Counted from the first letter of the stretch, positions 19,684-28,777 are shown. The stretch is 55,921 bases of DNA from an uncultured Prochlorococcus sp. (GCA_902574425.1 CACGNA010000007.1:1-55921), one strand, 5' to 3'. Notes: a model not told the origin generated them from the sequence alone. Translations and numbers: made by a program.

Positions 19684-20231
19684 TGAAAAAACATTTACTA
19701 TTTTTAGGAGCTCCTGGAGCGGGGAAAGGGACTCAGGCGGAATTATTATGCCAAACCTATTCTTACTTACACCTTTCCACAGGTGAATTATTAAGAAAAG
19801 AAATTGAAATGGATACTATTCTTGGTAGACAGATAAAGGATATTATTATTCGGGGAGAACTTGTTAGTGACGAACTTGTATTAAAAATAGTAAGGCAAAA
19901 TTTAGATAAGGATAATAAAGGTTGGATTCTAGATGGATACCCAAGAAATTTATCTCAAGCGAATTCATTGAATGAGGTATTAAATGATATAAATCAACCT
20001 TTAGAAGTAGTTTTTTACTTAGATATTCCAGAAGAAGTTCTAATTAAGCGTTTGCTTTTAAGAGGAAGAAAAGATGATACTGAAGAGACTATTAGAACAA
20101 GAGTTGATATTTATAAAAAAACTACAGAACCATTGATTCAATATTTCAAAGATCTTTCATTGCTAGAGTATATTGATGCTAATAGAGATTTAAATACCAT
20201 TTCCTGTGATATCAAACAAAAAATGGCTTGA
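19683..20231 (+). CDS. adk: adenylate kinase
   Basis: Adk converts ATP plus AMP to two ADP. The P-loop is [10 protein letters not shown] (residues 8-17), the AMP-site segment is [10 protein letters not shown], and the catalytic DGYPRN lies near residue 80. At 182 residues it is the short form, without the long zinc-type LID insertion. It overlaps secY by one base, so its translation is probably coupled. Confidence 0.97.
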   Translation: MKKHLLFLGAPGAGKGTQAELLCQTYSYLHLSTGELLRKEIEMDTILGRQIKDIIIRGELVSDELVLKIVRQNLDKDNKGWILDGYPRNLSQANSLNEVLNDINQPLEVVFYLDIPEEVLIKRLLLRGRKDDTEETIRTRVDIYKKTTEPLIQYFKDLSLLEYIDANRDLNTISCDIKQKMA

Positions 20232-20276
20232 TGATGATGTAGAATATACTATTAACGTTTTATTTGCAAAACCCCT

Positions 20277-20393
20277 ATGAAGGTCAGATCCTCAGTTAAA
20301 AAAATTAGTCCTGACGATCAGATCGTGAGGAGAAGAGGTAGAATCTATGTTATTAACAAGAAAAGACCTCGCAATAAACAGCGTCAGGGTTAA
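20277..20393 (+). CDS. rpmJ: 50S ribosomal protein L36, zinc-free form
   Basis: A 38-codon gene whose protein begins [17 protein letters not shown] and ends RNKQRQG. It aligns without gaps to E. coli L36, whose zinc ligands are Cys11, Cys14, Cys27 and His33; here these are Ser, Asp, Asn and Asn. It is therefore a C-minus L36. It follows adk by 45 bases. infA (IF-1), usually found next to adk in cyanobacteria, is not present here. Confidence 0.96.
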
Positions 20394-20436
20394 ATTTCAA
20401 CCCTCATAATTCAAATTTTTTACTTACTCAAAACAC

Positions 20437-20802
20437 GTGGCCAGGATTGCAGGAATTGACATACCTCGCGAAAAGCGAGTTGAAATCGCACTTACATACG
20501 TCTATGGAATTGGTTTGACAAGATCAAAGCTAATACTTGCTAATGCAGGTGTAAATCCAGATATTCGTGTCAAAGATCTTTCAGATTCTGATGTACAAAA
20601 ACTAAGAGGTGCTACAGAGGAATTCACTTTAGAAGGAGATTTGAGAAGAAAAGAGGGAATGGCCTTAAAACGTTTACAAGATATAGGTTGTGTGAGAGGA
20701 AGAAGGCATAGAATGAGCCTTCCAGTAAGAGGCCAAAGAACTAGAACTAATGCCAGAACAAGACGGGGTTCAAGAAAAACAGTTGCTGGAAGAAAAAAAT
20801 AA
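20437..20802 (+). CDS. rpsM: 30S ribosomal protein S13
   Basis: S13 starts at GTG 20437 ([15 protein letters not shown]). The 121-residue protein has the helix-two-turn-helix core and the C-terminal basic tail [20 protein letters not shown] that reaches toward P-site tRNA. No ATG in this frame gives the conserved N-terminus. It begins the alpha-operon part of the cluster. Confidence 0.97.
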   Translation: MARIAGIDIPREKRVEIALTYVYGIGLTRSKLILANAGVNPDIRVKDLSDSDVQKLRGATEEFTLEGDLRRKEGMALKRLQDIGCVRGRRHRMSLPVRGQRTRTNARTRRGSRKTVAGRKK

Positions 20803-20846
20803 TTAACTAAATCTATTCACAAATTCCAGTATCAAATTAAAACATC

Positions 20847-21239
20847 ATGGCAGCTCCAGTAAAAAAAACAGGTTCAAAGAAATCTAAACGTAATGTACCC
20901 AATGGTGTGGTACATATTCAAAGCACATTCAATAACACTATCGTTTCAATTACTGATACTTCTGGCCATGTAATTTCTTGGTCTTCTGCAGGTGCCAGTG
21001 GATTTAAAGGCGCTCGGAAAGGCACGCCATTTGCTGCTCAAACAGCAGCTGAAGCTGCAGCTAGAAGAGCACTTGATCAAGGTATGAGACAAATAGAAGT
21101 ATTAGTTAGAGGACCAGGCTCAGGTAGGGAAACGGCCATAAGAGCTTTACAAGTGGCCGGTTTAGAAATAACTCTAATAAGGGATGTAACTCCATTACCT
21201 CATAATGGATGTAGAAGACCTAAACGAAGACGCGTTTAG
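20847..21239 (+). CDS. rpsK: 30S ribosomal protein S11
   Basis: The 130-residue S11 carries [39 protein letters not shown] and the C-terminal [18 protein letters not shown]. It sits on the platform and helps form the mRNA exit region. The 62-base gap after it contains the C12-A8 tract. Confidence 0.98.
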   Translation: MAAPVKKTGSKKSKRNVPNGVVHIQSTFNNTIVSITDTSGHVISWSSAGASGFKGARKGTPFAAQTAAEAAARRALDQGMRQIEVLVRGPGSGRETAIRALQVAGLEITLIRDVTPLPHNGCRRPKRRRV

Positions 21240-21257
21240 GTCTTAACCATTCTCCAA

Positions 21258-21277
21258 CCCCCCCCCCCCAAAAAAAA
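21258..21277 (+). repeat. C12-A8 homopolymer tract before rpoA
   Basis: Twelve consecutive C (21258-21269) followed by eight A (21270-21277) lie in the rpsK-rpoA spacer, 24 bases before the TTG start of rpoA. Such a long C run is out of keeping with the AT-rich surroundings and is the longest G/C homopolymer I saw in the window. Its true length may differ through slippage or sequencing error. Confidence 0.9.
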
Positions 21278-21301
21278 CTTTTAACCTTATTTTTTTCCGT
21301 T

Positions 21302-22237
21302 TTGCAATACCAGATTGACAGAATCGACCATCAAATAGCAGATGATCGCTCCCAAACAGGAACTTTTTTAATTGGCCCTTTAGAAAGGGGACAAGCTACA
21401 ACTTTGGGTAATTCTCTTAGAAGAGTCCTTATGGGAGGACTTGAAGGAAGTGCAGTGACTGCAGTAAGAATAGCAGGAATTAACCACGAATATGCTACTA
21501 TTCCTGGAGTTAGAGAAGACGTTTTAGATATTCTTCTCAATTGTAAGCAGCTATCAATTAATAGTTCTAATCCAGATCTGGAAATCGGCAGGTTAGTAGC
21601 AAGCGGACCAATGGATGTAAAGGCGAATGATATTCAATTCTCCTCTCAAGTTGAAATTGTTGATGGCGAAAAACCGATCGCAACTATTCAGGACGGTCAT
21701 AACTTAGAGTTGGAAATCCATGTTGAACGAGGTGTTGGATATAGACCCGTCGATCGAAAGAATGAAGAGACAACTGCTATTGATTTGCTTCAAATAGATG
21801 CTGTATTTATGCCAGTCAAGAGAGTGAATTTTACGATTGATGAAACTGCTGTAGCAGAAGGCGGAGCAGGTAGAGAAAGATTAAAAATGGAAGTAGTAAC
21901 AGATGGCTCAACAACTCCTGATGACGCTATTGCTGAAGCTGCAAACCAGTTAATAGAACTCTTTCAGCCTCTAGCTACTGTTACAATGGTTGAGGAAATT
22001 CCTGAGGAACCTGAACCATCTCCTGAGGCTCAAATCCCTCTTGAGGAACTAAACTTGTCCGTTAGAGCATATAATTGTTTAAAAAGAGCGCAAGTTAACT
22101 CAGTTTCTGATTTAATGGGCTTTAGCTATGAAGATCTTCTTGAAATTAAGAACTTTGGCTCTAAATCTGCAGATGAGGTTATTGAAGCTCTTGAGCGTAT
22201 TGGAATTTCTATTCCACAAAGCAGAACCTCTGTTTAA
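21302..22237 (+). CDS. rpoA: RNA polymerase alpha subunit
   Basis: The 311-residue protein has the assembly domain ([21 protein letters not shown] at residues about 26-46, with the conserved Arg/Arg) and a C-terminal domain from about residue 245 ([21 protein letters not shown] and [15 protein letters not shown]) that contacts UP elements and activators. An acidic Pro/Glu linker joins them. Initiation is at TTG; relatives usually start MLQYQIDRI, but the codon before this TTG is GTT, which is not a start. There is no Shine-Dalgarno; the C12-A8 tract and a T-rich stretch precede it. Confidence 0.97.
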   Translation: MQYQIDRIDHQIADDRSQTGTFLIGPLERGQATTLGNSLRRVLMGGLEGSAVTAVRIAGINHEYATIPGVREDVLDILLNCKQLSINSSNPDLEIGRLVASGPMDVKANDIQFSSQVEIVDGEKPIATIQDGHNLELEIHVERGVGYRPVDRKNEETTAIDLLQIDAVFMPVKRVNFTIDETAVAEGGAGRERLKMEVVTDGSTTPDDAIAEAANQLIELFQPLATVTMVEEIPEEPEPSPEAQIPLEELNLSVRAYNCLKRAQVNSVSDLMGFSYEDLLEIKNFGSKSADEVIEALERIGISIPQSRTSV

Positions 22238-22251
22238 CAATTTTTAAGATT

Positions 22252-22602
22252 ATGAGACACCAACTTAGAATTCCATTATTGAGTAAACCTGCTGATCAGA
22301 GGAAAGCACTTTTAAGAGGTTTGACTACTCAATTAATTAAGGAAGGTAGAGTAACCACAACAAAAGCCAGAGCAAAAGCTTTAAGAAACGAAGCCGAAAG
22401 GATGATTTCTCTCGCTAAGGAGGGAAGTTTGGCTTCTAGGAGAAGGGCTATTGGATATATTTATGATAAGAAATTAGTTCATTCATTATTTGAAAAGGCA
22501 AAAGAAAGATATGGAGATAGAAAAGGGGGTTATACACGTATAGTCAGAACCGTCTCTAGAAAAGGTGATAACGCTCAGATGGCTATAATTGAACTTGTTT
22601 AA
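22252..22602 (+). CDS. rplQ: 50S ribosomal protein L17
   Basis: The 116-residue L17 begins [19 protein letters not shown] and has the signature [21 protein letters not shown]. It starts 14 bases after rpoA, the standard alpha-operon order. The C-terminal [14 protein letters not shown] is conserved. Confidence 0.98.
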   Translation: MRHQLRIPLLSKPADQRKALLRGLTTQLIKEGRVTTTKARAKALRNEAERMISLAKEGSLASRRRAIGYIYDKKLVHSLFEKAKERYGDRKGGYTRIVRTVSRKGDNAQMAIIELV

Positions 22603-22640
22603 GTTAGTTAATAAAGGGGGTTTTATTTAGAAAAAAACTT

Positions 22641-23447
22641 TTGAAAAGGGTAGCATTACTAGTCCAATATAATGGATCTAACTTTTCAGGTTGGCAAAGA
22701 CAAAAAAATGCAACTACTATTCAGGAAATTCTAGAGAAAGCGCTTTTTGAAATTTCCCATCATTACGTAAAGACTTTTGCCGCAGGTAGAACTGATGCAG
22801 GAGTTCATGCATCAGGTCAAGTAGTACACTTTGATATTGATTGTGTTATTCCAGGAAATCGTTATTCAGATGTACTAAATAATCTTTTACCCTCATCAAT
22901 TAGAATCTTGGAATCTGTGGAGGTTAAAGATAGTTGGCATGCATGCTATTCAGTAATGTATAGACATTATCGATATGTCATTAATAATAGTAAATTCCCT
23001 AACTTGTTCATAAATAATTGGTCATGGCATAGGTACCAAGAAGTTTTGGATGAAGGGTTAATGTTAAACGCATCAAAAAATATGGAAGGAGAACATGACT
23101 TTTTTGCTTTTCAGAAAAGTGGAAGCAACAGGACCACCTCTATTACAAAAATAAAAAATATAGATATTAAAAGAGTAGAGGATTTGATTTTAGTAGATAT
23201 TAAAGCGACTGGTTTTCTCTATGGAATGGTCCGTTTAATTGTTGGGCAACTAGTTTTAGTTGGAGAAAAAAAAATATCGCCAGAAATTTTTAAAGATAGA
23301 TGGGTCAATAAAAAGAAAAATGATGTTAAGGAATCTGCTCCAGCTAAGGGGTTATGTTTTGTAAATGCTGTTTATGAAGAAAATGTCTTTAAAATGATCA
23401 ATAACAACGATTTTTTTCCAGTTTTTTTAATTAAAGGTTTTTCTTAA
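22641..23447 (+). CDS. truA: tRNA pseudouridine synthase A
   Basis: TruA makes pseudouridine at positions 38-40 in the anticodon arm of tRNAs. The catalytic Asp is in AAGRTDAGVHASGQ (about residues 47-60), and the N-terminal YNGSNFSGWQRQ and C-terminal GFLYGMVRLIVGQLV blocks are conserved. Length is normal at 268 residues. The start is TTG 22641 (MKRVALLVQYNG); the preceding GGGGG at 22616-22620 is a possible weak ribosome site. It follows rplQ as is usual in cyanobacteria. Confidence 0.95.
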   Translation: MKRVALLVQYNGSNFSGWQRQKNATTIQEILEKALFEISHHYVKTFAAGRTDAGVHASGQVVHFDIDCVIPGNRYSDVLNNLLPSSIRILESVEVKDSWHACYSVMYRHYRYVINNSKFPNLFINNWSWHRYQEVLDEGLMLNASKNMEGEHDFFAFQKSGSNRTTSITKIKNIDIKRVEDLILVDIKATGFLYGMVRLIVGQLVLVGEKKISPEIFKDRWVNKKKNDVKESAPAKGLCFVNAVYEENVFKMINNNDFFPVFLIKGFS

Positions 23448-23493
23448 TTAAATTTTATTAAAGTTAGTTATTTGTGTAAATAATCCAAAATTA

Positions 23494-23523
23494 TTGTTTA
23501 TTACTCCTCCAATAAGGTAGAAT
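23494..23523 (+). promoter_or_regulatory. candidate promoter for rplM-rpsI-rpmE-prfA
   Basis: TTGTTT (23494-23499) and TAGAAT (23518-23523) lie 18 bases apart in the 115-base gap between truA and rplM, a sigma-70-like pair about 40 bases before the rplM start. AT-rich sequence gives chance matches, so this is tentative. Confidence 0.3.
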
Positions 23524-23562
23524 TTAGAACTGAATTTAAATTTATTTGCAGAAATTTGCTAA

Positions 23563-23994
23563 ATGAATAAAACAATTACACCGTCTTTGGAAACTATTGA
23601 AAGAAATTGGTTTTTAGTTGATGCAAAAGATAAGACGCTTGGAAGACTTGCTACAGAAATTGCAGCTGTTTTAAGAGGAAAAAACAAACCAACATTCACT
23701 CCTCATTTAGATACAGGTGATTTTGTCATTGTTGTAAATGCCGAAAAAGTTGAGGTGACAGGTAAAAAAGCATCACAAAAATTATATAGAAGACATTCTG
23801 GTAGACCTGGAGGAATGAAAATTGAAAAATTTGAGTCTCTTCAAGAAAGAATTCCTGAAAGAATTATCGAGCAAGCTGTTAAGGGTATGCTTCCACATAA
23901 TTCTTTAGGAAGACAGCAATTTAAAAAACTAAAAGTTTATAAAGGGGCTGATCATCCTCATGCAGCACAGAATCCTGTATTATTGAATAGTTGA
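23563..23994 (+). CDS. rplM: 50S ribosomal protein L13
   Basis: The 143-residue L13 has the family blocks [19 protein letters not shown] and [20 protein letters not shown]. It is an early 50S assembly protein. The 115-base gap upstream suggests a fresh transcription start. It is followed after 9 bases by rpsI, the universal partner. Confidence 0.98.
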   Translation: MNKTITPSLETIERNWFLVDAKDKTLGRLATEIAAVLRGKNKPTFTPHLDTGDFVIVVNAEKVEVTGKKASQKLYRRHSGRPGGMKIEKFESLQERIPERIIEQAVKGMLPHNSLGRQQFKKLKVYKGADHPHAAQNPVLLNS

Positions 23995-24003
23995 TTTATA
24001 AAA

Positions 24004-24414
24004 ATGAATAGTCAAATAAAAAACAAAGCTGTTTATTGGGGAACTGGAAGAAGGAAAACTTCAGTTGCTAGGGTTCGCCTGATTCCTGGAAATGGACAAA
24101 TTAAAATTAATGGGCGTTCAGGTGATGATTACTTAAACTTTAATCCTCTGCACTTAAATTCAGTAAAAGCACCTTTGCATACTTTAGGCTTAGAAAATTC
24201 TTATGATATTTTTGTAAATGTTCATGGTGGTGGATTGACAGGCCAAGCAGATGCTATTAAACAAGGTGCAGCAAGAGCACTTTGCGAATTATCTTCAGAC
24301 AACCGAAAACCACTTAAAACTGAAGGCCATCTCAGTAGAGACCCAAGAGCAAAGGAAAGAAGAAAATATGGTCTTAAAAAAGCAAGAAAAGCCCCACAAT
24401 TCTCTAAACGTTAA
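24004..24414 (+). CDS. rpsI: 30S ribosomal protein S9
   Basis: The 136-residue S9 contains [20 protein letters not shown] and the C-terminal [25 protein letters not shown], whose last Lys-Arg reaches the P-site tRNA anticodon. Length is normal. It lies 12 bases before rpmE. Confidence 0.98.
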   Translation: MNSQIKNKAVYWGTGRRKTSVARVRLIPGNGQIKINGRSGDDYLNFNPLHLNSVKAPLHTLGLENSYDIFVNVHGGGLTGQADAIKQGAARALCELSSDNRKPLKTEGHLSRDPRAKERRKYGLKKARKAPQFSKR

Positions 24415-24426
24415 AGGAATTTAATT

Positions 24427-24687
24427 ATGCCAAAATCAGAAATCCACCCAAAATGGTATCCAGATGCAAAAGTTATTTGTAATGGAGAAGTTGTAATGAC
24501 GACAGGCTCAACTCAGCCTGAACTACATGTCGATGTCTGGAGTGGTAATCATCCTTTCTTCACTGGAACTCAAAAAATTCTTGATACAGAAGGAAGAGTT
24601 GATAGGTTTATGAAAAAATATGGAATGGGTTCAGCTAATTCAGCTACATCAAAAGAGAAAAAAGAAGAAAAAGATTCTAATAAATAG
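24427..24687 (+). CDS. rpmE: 50S ribosomal protein L31, zinc-site degenerate
   Basis: The protein begins MPKSEIHPKWYPDAKVICNG and has the conserved HPFFTGTQ...GRVDRFMKKYG block. The zinc-type L31 has Cys in 'SCSCGN' and 'DVCSKCHPFF'; here the equivalents read VICNGE and DVWSGNHPFF, so one of four Cys remains and zinc cannot be bound as usual. A 20-residue Lys/Glu/Ser tail makes it 86 residues, longer than E. coli's 70. The L31 acts at the intersubunit bridge B1b. Confidence 0.95.
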   Translation: MPKSEIHPKWYPDAKVICNGEVVMTTGSTQPELHVDVWSGNHPFFTGTQKILDTEGRVDRFMKKYGMGSANSATSKEKKEEKDSNK

Positions 24688-24715
24688 ATTTTTCAAAAAT
24701 TAAGCACAATTTCAA

Positions 24716-25810
24716 TTGGAATACTCAACACTAATTGCAAGGTTGAAAACTGCTTCAGAAAGTTTTGAAAATTTGGAAGTGCAGCTTGCAGATCCTGACG
24801 TAGCAAATGATCCTAAAAAATTAGAATCAATCGCAAGAGAAAGGTCAAAATTGGAACCTTTAGTGCTTGATTTTAATAAGTTGCTTGATACTGATAAGGA
24901 AATTGAAGATTCGAAAAATTTACTGAAAGAGAATAGAAATGATAAAGAGATGGAATCTTTAATAAATGAGGAGTTAATTAATCTAGAGGAATGTAAGAAT
25001 GAACTTATTCATAAAACTACAATCGCCTTATTACCTAAAGATCCAAGAGATGAGAGAAGTGTAATGTTAGAAATTAGAGCAGGTGCTGGAGGTAACGAGG
25101 CTTGTATTTGGGCGGGTGATTTAGCAAGAATGTATGAAAGATATGGACAAAAAATTGGATGGTCTGTAAAACCTGTAAGTGCTTCTGAGTCAGATATGGG
25201 AGGATTTAAAGAATTAGTTATCTCGGTTAAGGGAGATTCTGTATATAGTCAACTTAAATTCGAAGCTGGTGTACATAGAGTCCAAAGAGTTCCAGCCACT
25301 GAATCTCAAGGTAGAGTTCATACTTCTACGGCGACAGTTGCCGTCATGCCCGAAGCTGATCCTGTTGAGGTTAAGATTGATCCAACTGATTTAGAGGTTG
25401 GTACAGCAAGATCAGGAGGCGCCGGGGGGCAAAATGTTAATAAGGTAGAGACTGCTATTGATCTTCTTCATAAGCCCACAGGGATAAGAGTTTTTTGTAC
25501 TCAAGAGAGATCACAATTGCAAAATCGTGAACGAGCAATGGAAATTTTGAGAGCGAAATTATATGAAATTCAATTAAAAGAAGCTAATGCGAAAGAGAGA
25601 TCACAAAGACTTTCACAGGTGGGAACAGGGGACAGGAGCGAAAAAATTAGAACTTATAATTTTAAAGATAACAGGACAACTGATCATAGATTGGGATCCA
25701 ATTTTTCACTAGAACCTATTCTCGCTGGTCAATTGGATGAAGTAATTGATGCATGTATAGCTCAAGAACAAAAGAGAATGATGGAAGATTTTAATAACGA
25801 AGTCAATTGA
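24716..25810 (+). CDS. prfA: peptide chain release factor 1
   Basis: RF1 reads UAA and UAG and triggers peptide release. The 364-residue product has the tripeptide PAT in [10 protein letters not shown], which distinguishes RF1 from RF2 (SPF), and the catalytic GGQ in [11 protein letters not shown]. The coiled N-terminal domain is complete. It starts at TTG 24716 ([10 protein letters not shown]), 28 bases after rpmE. The final gene of the supercluster converges on the HNH gene with a 12-base gap. Confidence 0.97.
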   Translation: MEYSTLIARLKTASESFENLEVQLADPDVANDPKKLESIARERSKLEPLVLDFNKLLDTDKEIEDSKNLLKENRNDKEMESLINEELINLEECKNELIHKTTIALLPKDPRDERSVMLEIRAGAGGNEACIWAGDLARMYERYGQKIGWSVKPVSASESDMGGFKELVISVKGDSVYSQLKFEAGVHRVQRVPATESQGRVHTSTATVAVMPEADPVEVKIDPTDLEVGTARSGGAGGQNVNKVETAIDLLHKPTGIRVFCTQERSQLQNRERAMEILRAKLYEIQLKEANAKERSQRLSQVGTGDRSEKIRTYNFKDNRTTDHRLGSNFSLEPILAGQLDEVIDACIAQEQKRMMEDFNNEVN

Positions 25811-25822
25811 GATTTTTATTTT

Positions 25823-26329
25823 TTAGATTGCAACTCCTATTACGTATTTACTCCATTCTTTATGCCTGCCAGAGTCAATTTGTCTTGTAGCCTCAAAATT
25901 AAGATTACTTAGTGGACGGTAAGGATTTCGTTTTAAAGGCATATTTGCTTCTTCAGGGGTTCGGTTTCCTTTTGCTACATTGCATCTAAGACATGCTGTA
26001 GTGACATTTTCCCAGTTATCAGTTCCACCTCTACTTCTCGGTAAAACATGATCTATTGATAAATCACTACCTCGGTAGTTACAATATTGGCAACAATTAT
26101 TATCTCTTAGAAGAATATTTTTTCTCGTTAGAGAAACTTCCCTAAATGGAATCTTCACATAATAACGAAGTCTTATAACTGTAGGTAATTTTCTGCCGCA
26201 ATGTATTGAATAAGATTTATCCTCTTCTAAGCTTTCTGCTTTACCTTTGATCATTAAAATGACAGCCCTTCTCCAAGAAGTGATGTTTAAAGGTTCATAA
26301 GAAGCATTTAAAACTAGAGTCTGGCTCAT
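25823..26329 (-). CDS. HNH endonuclease family protein
   Basis: The 168-residue protein has a zinc-ribbon HNH core: CQYCNYRGSDLSIDHVLPRS with the catalytic His in IDHVLPRSRGG, then TTACLRCNVAKGNRTPEE. The start chosen is ATG 26329 (MSQTLVLNASYEPLNITSWRRA), the conserved start of this cyanobacterial family; the frame extends 29 codons further up without similarity. Related proteins are widespread single-copy genes in cyanobacteria rather than homing endonucleases. Its DNA target is unknown. It is divergent from alr with 68 bases between starts. Confidence 0.88.
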   Translation of the reverse strand: MSQTLVLNASYEPLNITSWRRAVILMIKGKAESLEEDKSYSIHCGRKLPTVIRLRYYVKIPFREVSLTRKNILLRDNNCCQYCNYRGSDLSIDHVLPRSRGGTDNWENVTTACLRCNVAKGNRTPEEANMPLKRNPYRPLSNLNFEATRQIDSGRHKEWSKYVIGVAI

Positions 26330-26397
26330 GCCAAAATACAATTTACATGTCATGCTAACTGTATATTTAAATAAGCGCATATAATTGCTCAAAGTTA

Positions 26398-27597
26398 ATG
26401 CAAATTCGGCAAACAAACCAGGGATTTAATTTTGATAAATATCCAACTTTTGAAAAAGATATAGATCCAAAACAAAGAGCATGGATTGAAGTTAGAGCTA
26501 AAGCAATAGAAACAAATGTAAGGCAGTTAAGATCAAAATTAAGTAAAAGTTGTGAATTTATGGCAGTTGTTAAAGCTGATGGATATGGACATGATGCAAA
26601 ATTAGTATCTGAATATGCTATCAAAGGTGGAGCTTCGCAATTGGGAGTTGCCACATTAAAAGAAGGGATTAAGCTTCGTTCTTCAGCGGTTAAAAAACCA
26701 ATTCTTATCCTCGGAAATCTATATTCAAAAAGGGATTTAATAATATGTTTTAAAAATGATCTTATGCCAACTATCAGTAGTATAAGAGAATGTTTAATTT
26801 GCAATAATATTGGGAAGCACTTTGGGTTGAAATTTTCTTTACATCTTAAAGTTGATACTGGCATGTCAAGATTAGGATTTGAAATTAATGAATTTGTTCA
26901 GCAATTTGCAAAAATAAAATCTTTTGAAAATATTTCTATAGAAGGAATATATAGTCATTTATCATCTGCAGATGAACATAACTCATTAGATCCTAAAAGT
27001 AGGACACAATTACAAAGGCAGAAGTTTCAGGAATTATTAAATCAAATTAACGTTGATAAAAATTACAAAATCAAGATTCATTTGGCTAATTCTGCGGGCA
27101 TGCTTCTTACTAAAGATTTTCATTTCGATATGGTACGTGTTGGGCTATCTATTTACGGATATAGTCCCATAGTAAAACTTGATAAAAATTTATCTCTTAA
27201 ACCAGCTTTGTTTTTGAAGGTCAAAGTAGCTTTTATAAGAATTATTGATGAAGGAGTAAGTGTAAGTTACGGAGGAAAATTTGTAAGTAGTAGAAAAACT
27301 AAGTTAGCTGTATTAAGTATTGGTTATGCAGATGGAGTCCCAAGAAATCTTTCAGGCAAGATACACGTTATACATAATAAAAAACTTTATCCCCAAGTTG
27401 GATCTATAACTATGGATCAAATGATGGTGGATATAACAGATTCAAATGAAATTAAAATTGGTAGTACCATGTTATTACTTGGATCTGAGGGAGACAAAAC
27501 AATTTCTCCTGTTGATTGGGCAAGAGAATCTAACACTATTCCATGGGAAATTCTTTGTTCTTTTAAAAATAGATTGCCGAGAGTTCAAGTTGATTAG
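26398..27597 (+). CDS. alr: alanine racemase
   Basis: Alr supplies D-alanine for peptidoglycan. The PLP lysine is in MAVVKADGYGHDA (about residues 54-66), followed by the barrel segment LKVDTGMSRLGF and the C-terminal domain with the second catalytic Tyr in VSYGGKF and LSIGYADGVPR. The 399-residue length is normal, with a 20-residue N-terminal lead before AWIEVRAKAIETN; a later start cannot be excluded. Confidence 0.95.
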   Translation: MQIRQTNQGFNFDKYPTFEKDIDPKQRAWIEVRAKAIETNVRQLRSKLSKSCEFMAVVKADGYGHDAKLVSEYAIKGGASQLGVATLKEGIKLRSSAVKKPILILGNLYSKRDLIICFKNDLMPTISSIRECLICNNIGKHFGLKFSLHLKVDTGMSRLGFEINEFVQQFAKIKSFENISIEGIYSHLSSADEHNSLDPKSRTQLQRQKFQELLNQINVDKNYKIKIHLANSAGMLLTKDFHFDMVRVGLSIYGYSPIVKLDKNLSLKPALFLKVKVAFIRIIDEGVSVSYGGKFVSSRKTKLAVLSIGYADGVPRNLSGKIHVIHNKKLYPQVGSITMDQMMVDITDSNEIKIGSTMLLLGSEGDKTISPVDWARESNTIPWEILCSFKNRLPRVQVD

Positions 27598-27658
27598 ACA
27601 TTGAGATAAAATAAAAAATTTTGAATATTTGCAAAAAAATTGATAATGTATAAGAACT

Positions 27659-27747
27659 GGAGAGGTGGCTGAGTGGTTGAAAGCGGCTCCCTGCTAAGGA
27701 GTTACAGGAGGTAACTTTTGTCGAGGGTTCGAATCCCTCCCTCTCCG
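27659..27747 (+). tRNA. trnS: tRNA-Ser (anticodon GCU)
   Basis: An 89-base class II cloverleaf: acceptor stem GGAGAGG with CCTCTCC, discriminator G, D arm GGCTGAGTGGTTGAAAGCGGC, anticodon loop with GCT in CCCTGCTAAGG, a long variable arm (TTACAGGAGGTAACTTTTGTC), and T arm GAGGG-TTCGAAT-CCCTC. No CCA encoded. It decodes AGC/AGU. The sequence immediately after it is an accessory patch. Confidence 0.96.
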
Positions 27748-27854
27748 TTTTAATATATTCCGAAGTAGTTCAGATTAGTCATAAACTTATGTTATAACTA
27801 CGATTTAGACAGATTTAAGGTCTTATCTGGTCTATTCCAATATAGATTAAATCC

Positions 27855-27884
27855 TAATTTTGTTGTGGGGTATGTTGTGGGGAA
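27855..27884 (+). repeat. 30-bp direct repeat, copy 1 (plus a partial copy)
   Basis: The copy consists of TAATTTTGTTGTGGGG followed by a second GTTGTGGGG unit. It matches 28633-28662 at 29 of 30 positions (T versus A at 27871). A third partial unit, ATTGTTGTGGGGA, is at 27894-27906. The GTTGTGGGG core therefore occurs three times here and twice in copy 2. The G-rich cores stand out from the AT-rich surroundings. Confidence 0.85.
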
Positions 27885-27957
27885 TGTTAGTTAATTGTTG
27901 TGGGGAGAGAATCTTGAGCAATAATAAATATAGTTTTAACTATGGGAGTTAATTTCT

Positions 27958-28629
27958 TTGAGAAACAATCTTGCATTTGTAAAAAATATTTTTGGTTTGA
28001 TAGGATTTTCTGCTTCTTTGTTGATATTTACATTGCCATCTCATTCTTCTTTATATTTAGGTGAGTGGTTATGCCAGGAAGAGGAAACTTATAACATAAG
28101 AAATATCGTGGTAAATAATCAAAAACTTAAAAAATATCCGACTGAGTTTTATAAAACTTCAATGAAAAATTTGAGAGTTTTTAAAGTTTCTTATGATTTA
28201 AAAAAAAGAATTGCAACCATTAATGGATCCAATGCAATTGTAAGCGCGTTTAATGAACATCAACCAAAACTAAGTCGTTCAAGAACTTCTACAGAAAATT
28301 CCTTTGAAGAGAATATTCGAGAAAAAGACTTTTTATTTCCTATTACGCTTATCTCTTCATATCAAACCTTAGATATAAAGACAGAGAATAATGCAGGATT
28401 TTTCAAAGATAGTTTAATAGAAAATAGTGAAAAATTTGAAGATAGGAATTTTTTTATTATCGAAAACCACTTCAAAAATAATTCTAATTTTACTGCCATT
28501 AATTTATCTTCCCAAGATAATTTAATTACTACTACTGGTTCAAATGATGAGTCTTCCGAAAAATTTAATTCTGAAAAATATATTAAAGTATCTGTAGGAA
28601 GATGTAATTCTCAAAAAATTAAAAGTTGA
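27958..28629 (+). CDS. unrecognised exported protein
   Basis: The 223-residue frame starts at TTG with GGGAG about 10 bases upstream. Residues 1-31 look like a signal peptide: a basic start, hydrophobic core IFGLIGFSASLLIFTL, and SHSS cleavage region. The mature part is polar, rich in Asn, Ser, Glu and Phe, with Cys at two places (WLCQEE near 38 and GRCNSQK at the end) that could pair outside the cytoplasm. I do not recognise a family. It lies between the two copies of the 30-bp repeat, just after tRNA-Ser, which suggests accessory origin. Confidence 0.55.
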   Translation: MRNNLAFVKNIFGLIGFSASLLIFTLPSHSSLYLGEWLCQEEETYNIRNIVVNNQKLKKYPTEFYKTSMKNLRVFKVSYDLKKRIATINGSNAIVSAFNEHQPKLSRSRTSTENSFEENIREKDFLFPITLISSYQTLDIKTENNAGFFKDSLIENSEKFEDRNFFIIENHFKNNSNFTAINLSSQDNLITTTGSNDESSEKFNSEKYIKVSVGRCNSQKIKS

Positions 28630-28632
28630 TCG

Positions 28633-28662
28633 TAATTTTGTTGTGGGGAATGTTGTGGGGAA
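28633..28662 (+). repeat. 30-bp direct repeat, copy 2
   Basis: Begins 3 bases after the stop codon of the exported-protein gene and matches 27855-27884 except at one position. The following 115 bases up to the HAD gene hold no gene that I can support; they contain CCCCATCTCCGT (28731-28742), which weakly resembles the 3' end of the tRNA-Ser gene. Confidence 0.85.
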
Positions 28663-28777
28663 ATCACAAATTCACCAACAAACTGTTCTAAACTGGTGCT
28701 ATCACGTGTTTTTTAGTTCCACTCTTAAGGTCCCCATCTCCGTAATTAATTGACCAAAATTTTTTATTTTATACTTT

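Noticed and set aside
26330-26416. Longer start for the HNH protein
   Set aside because: The conserved family N-terminus begins MSQTLVLNASYEPL at 26329, and the extension would overlap the alr start.
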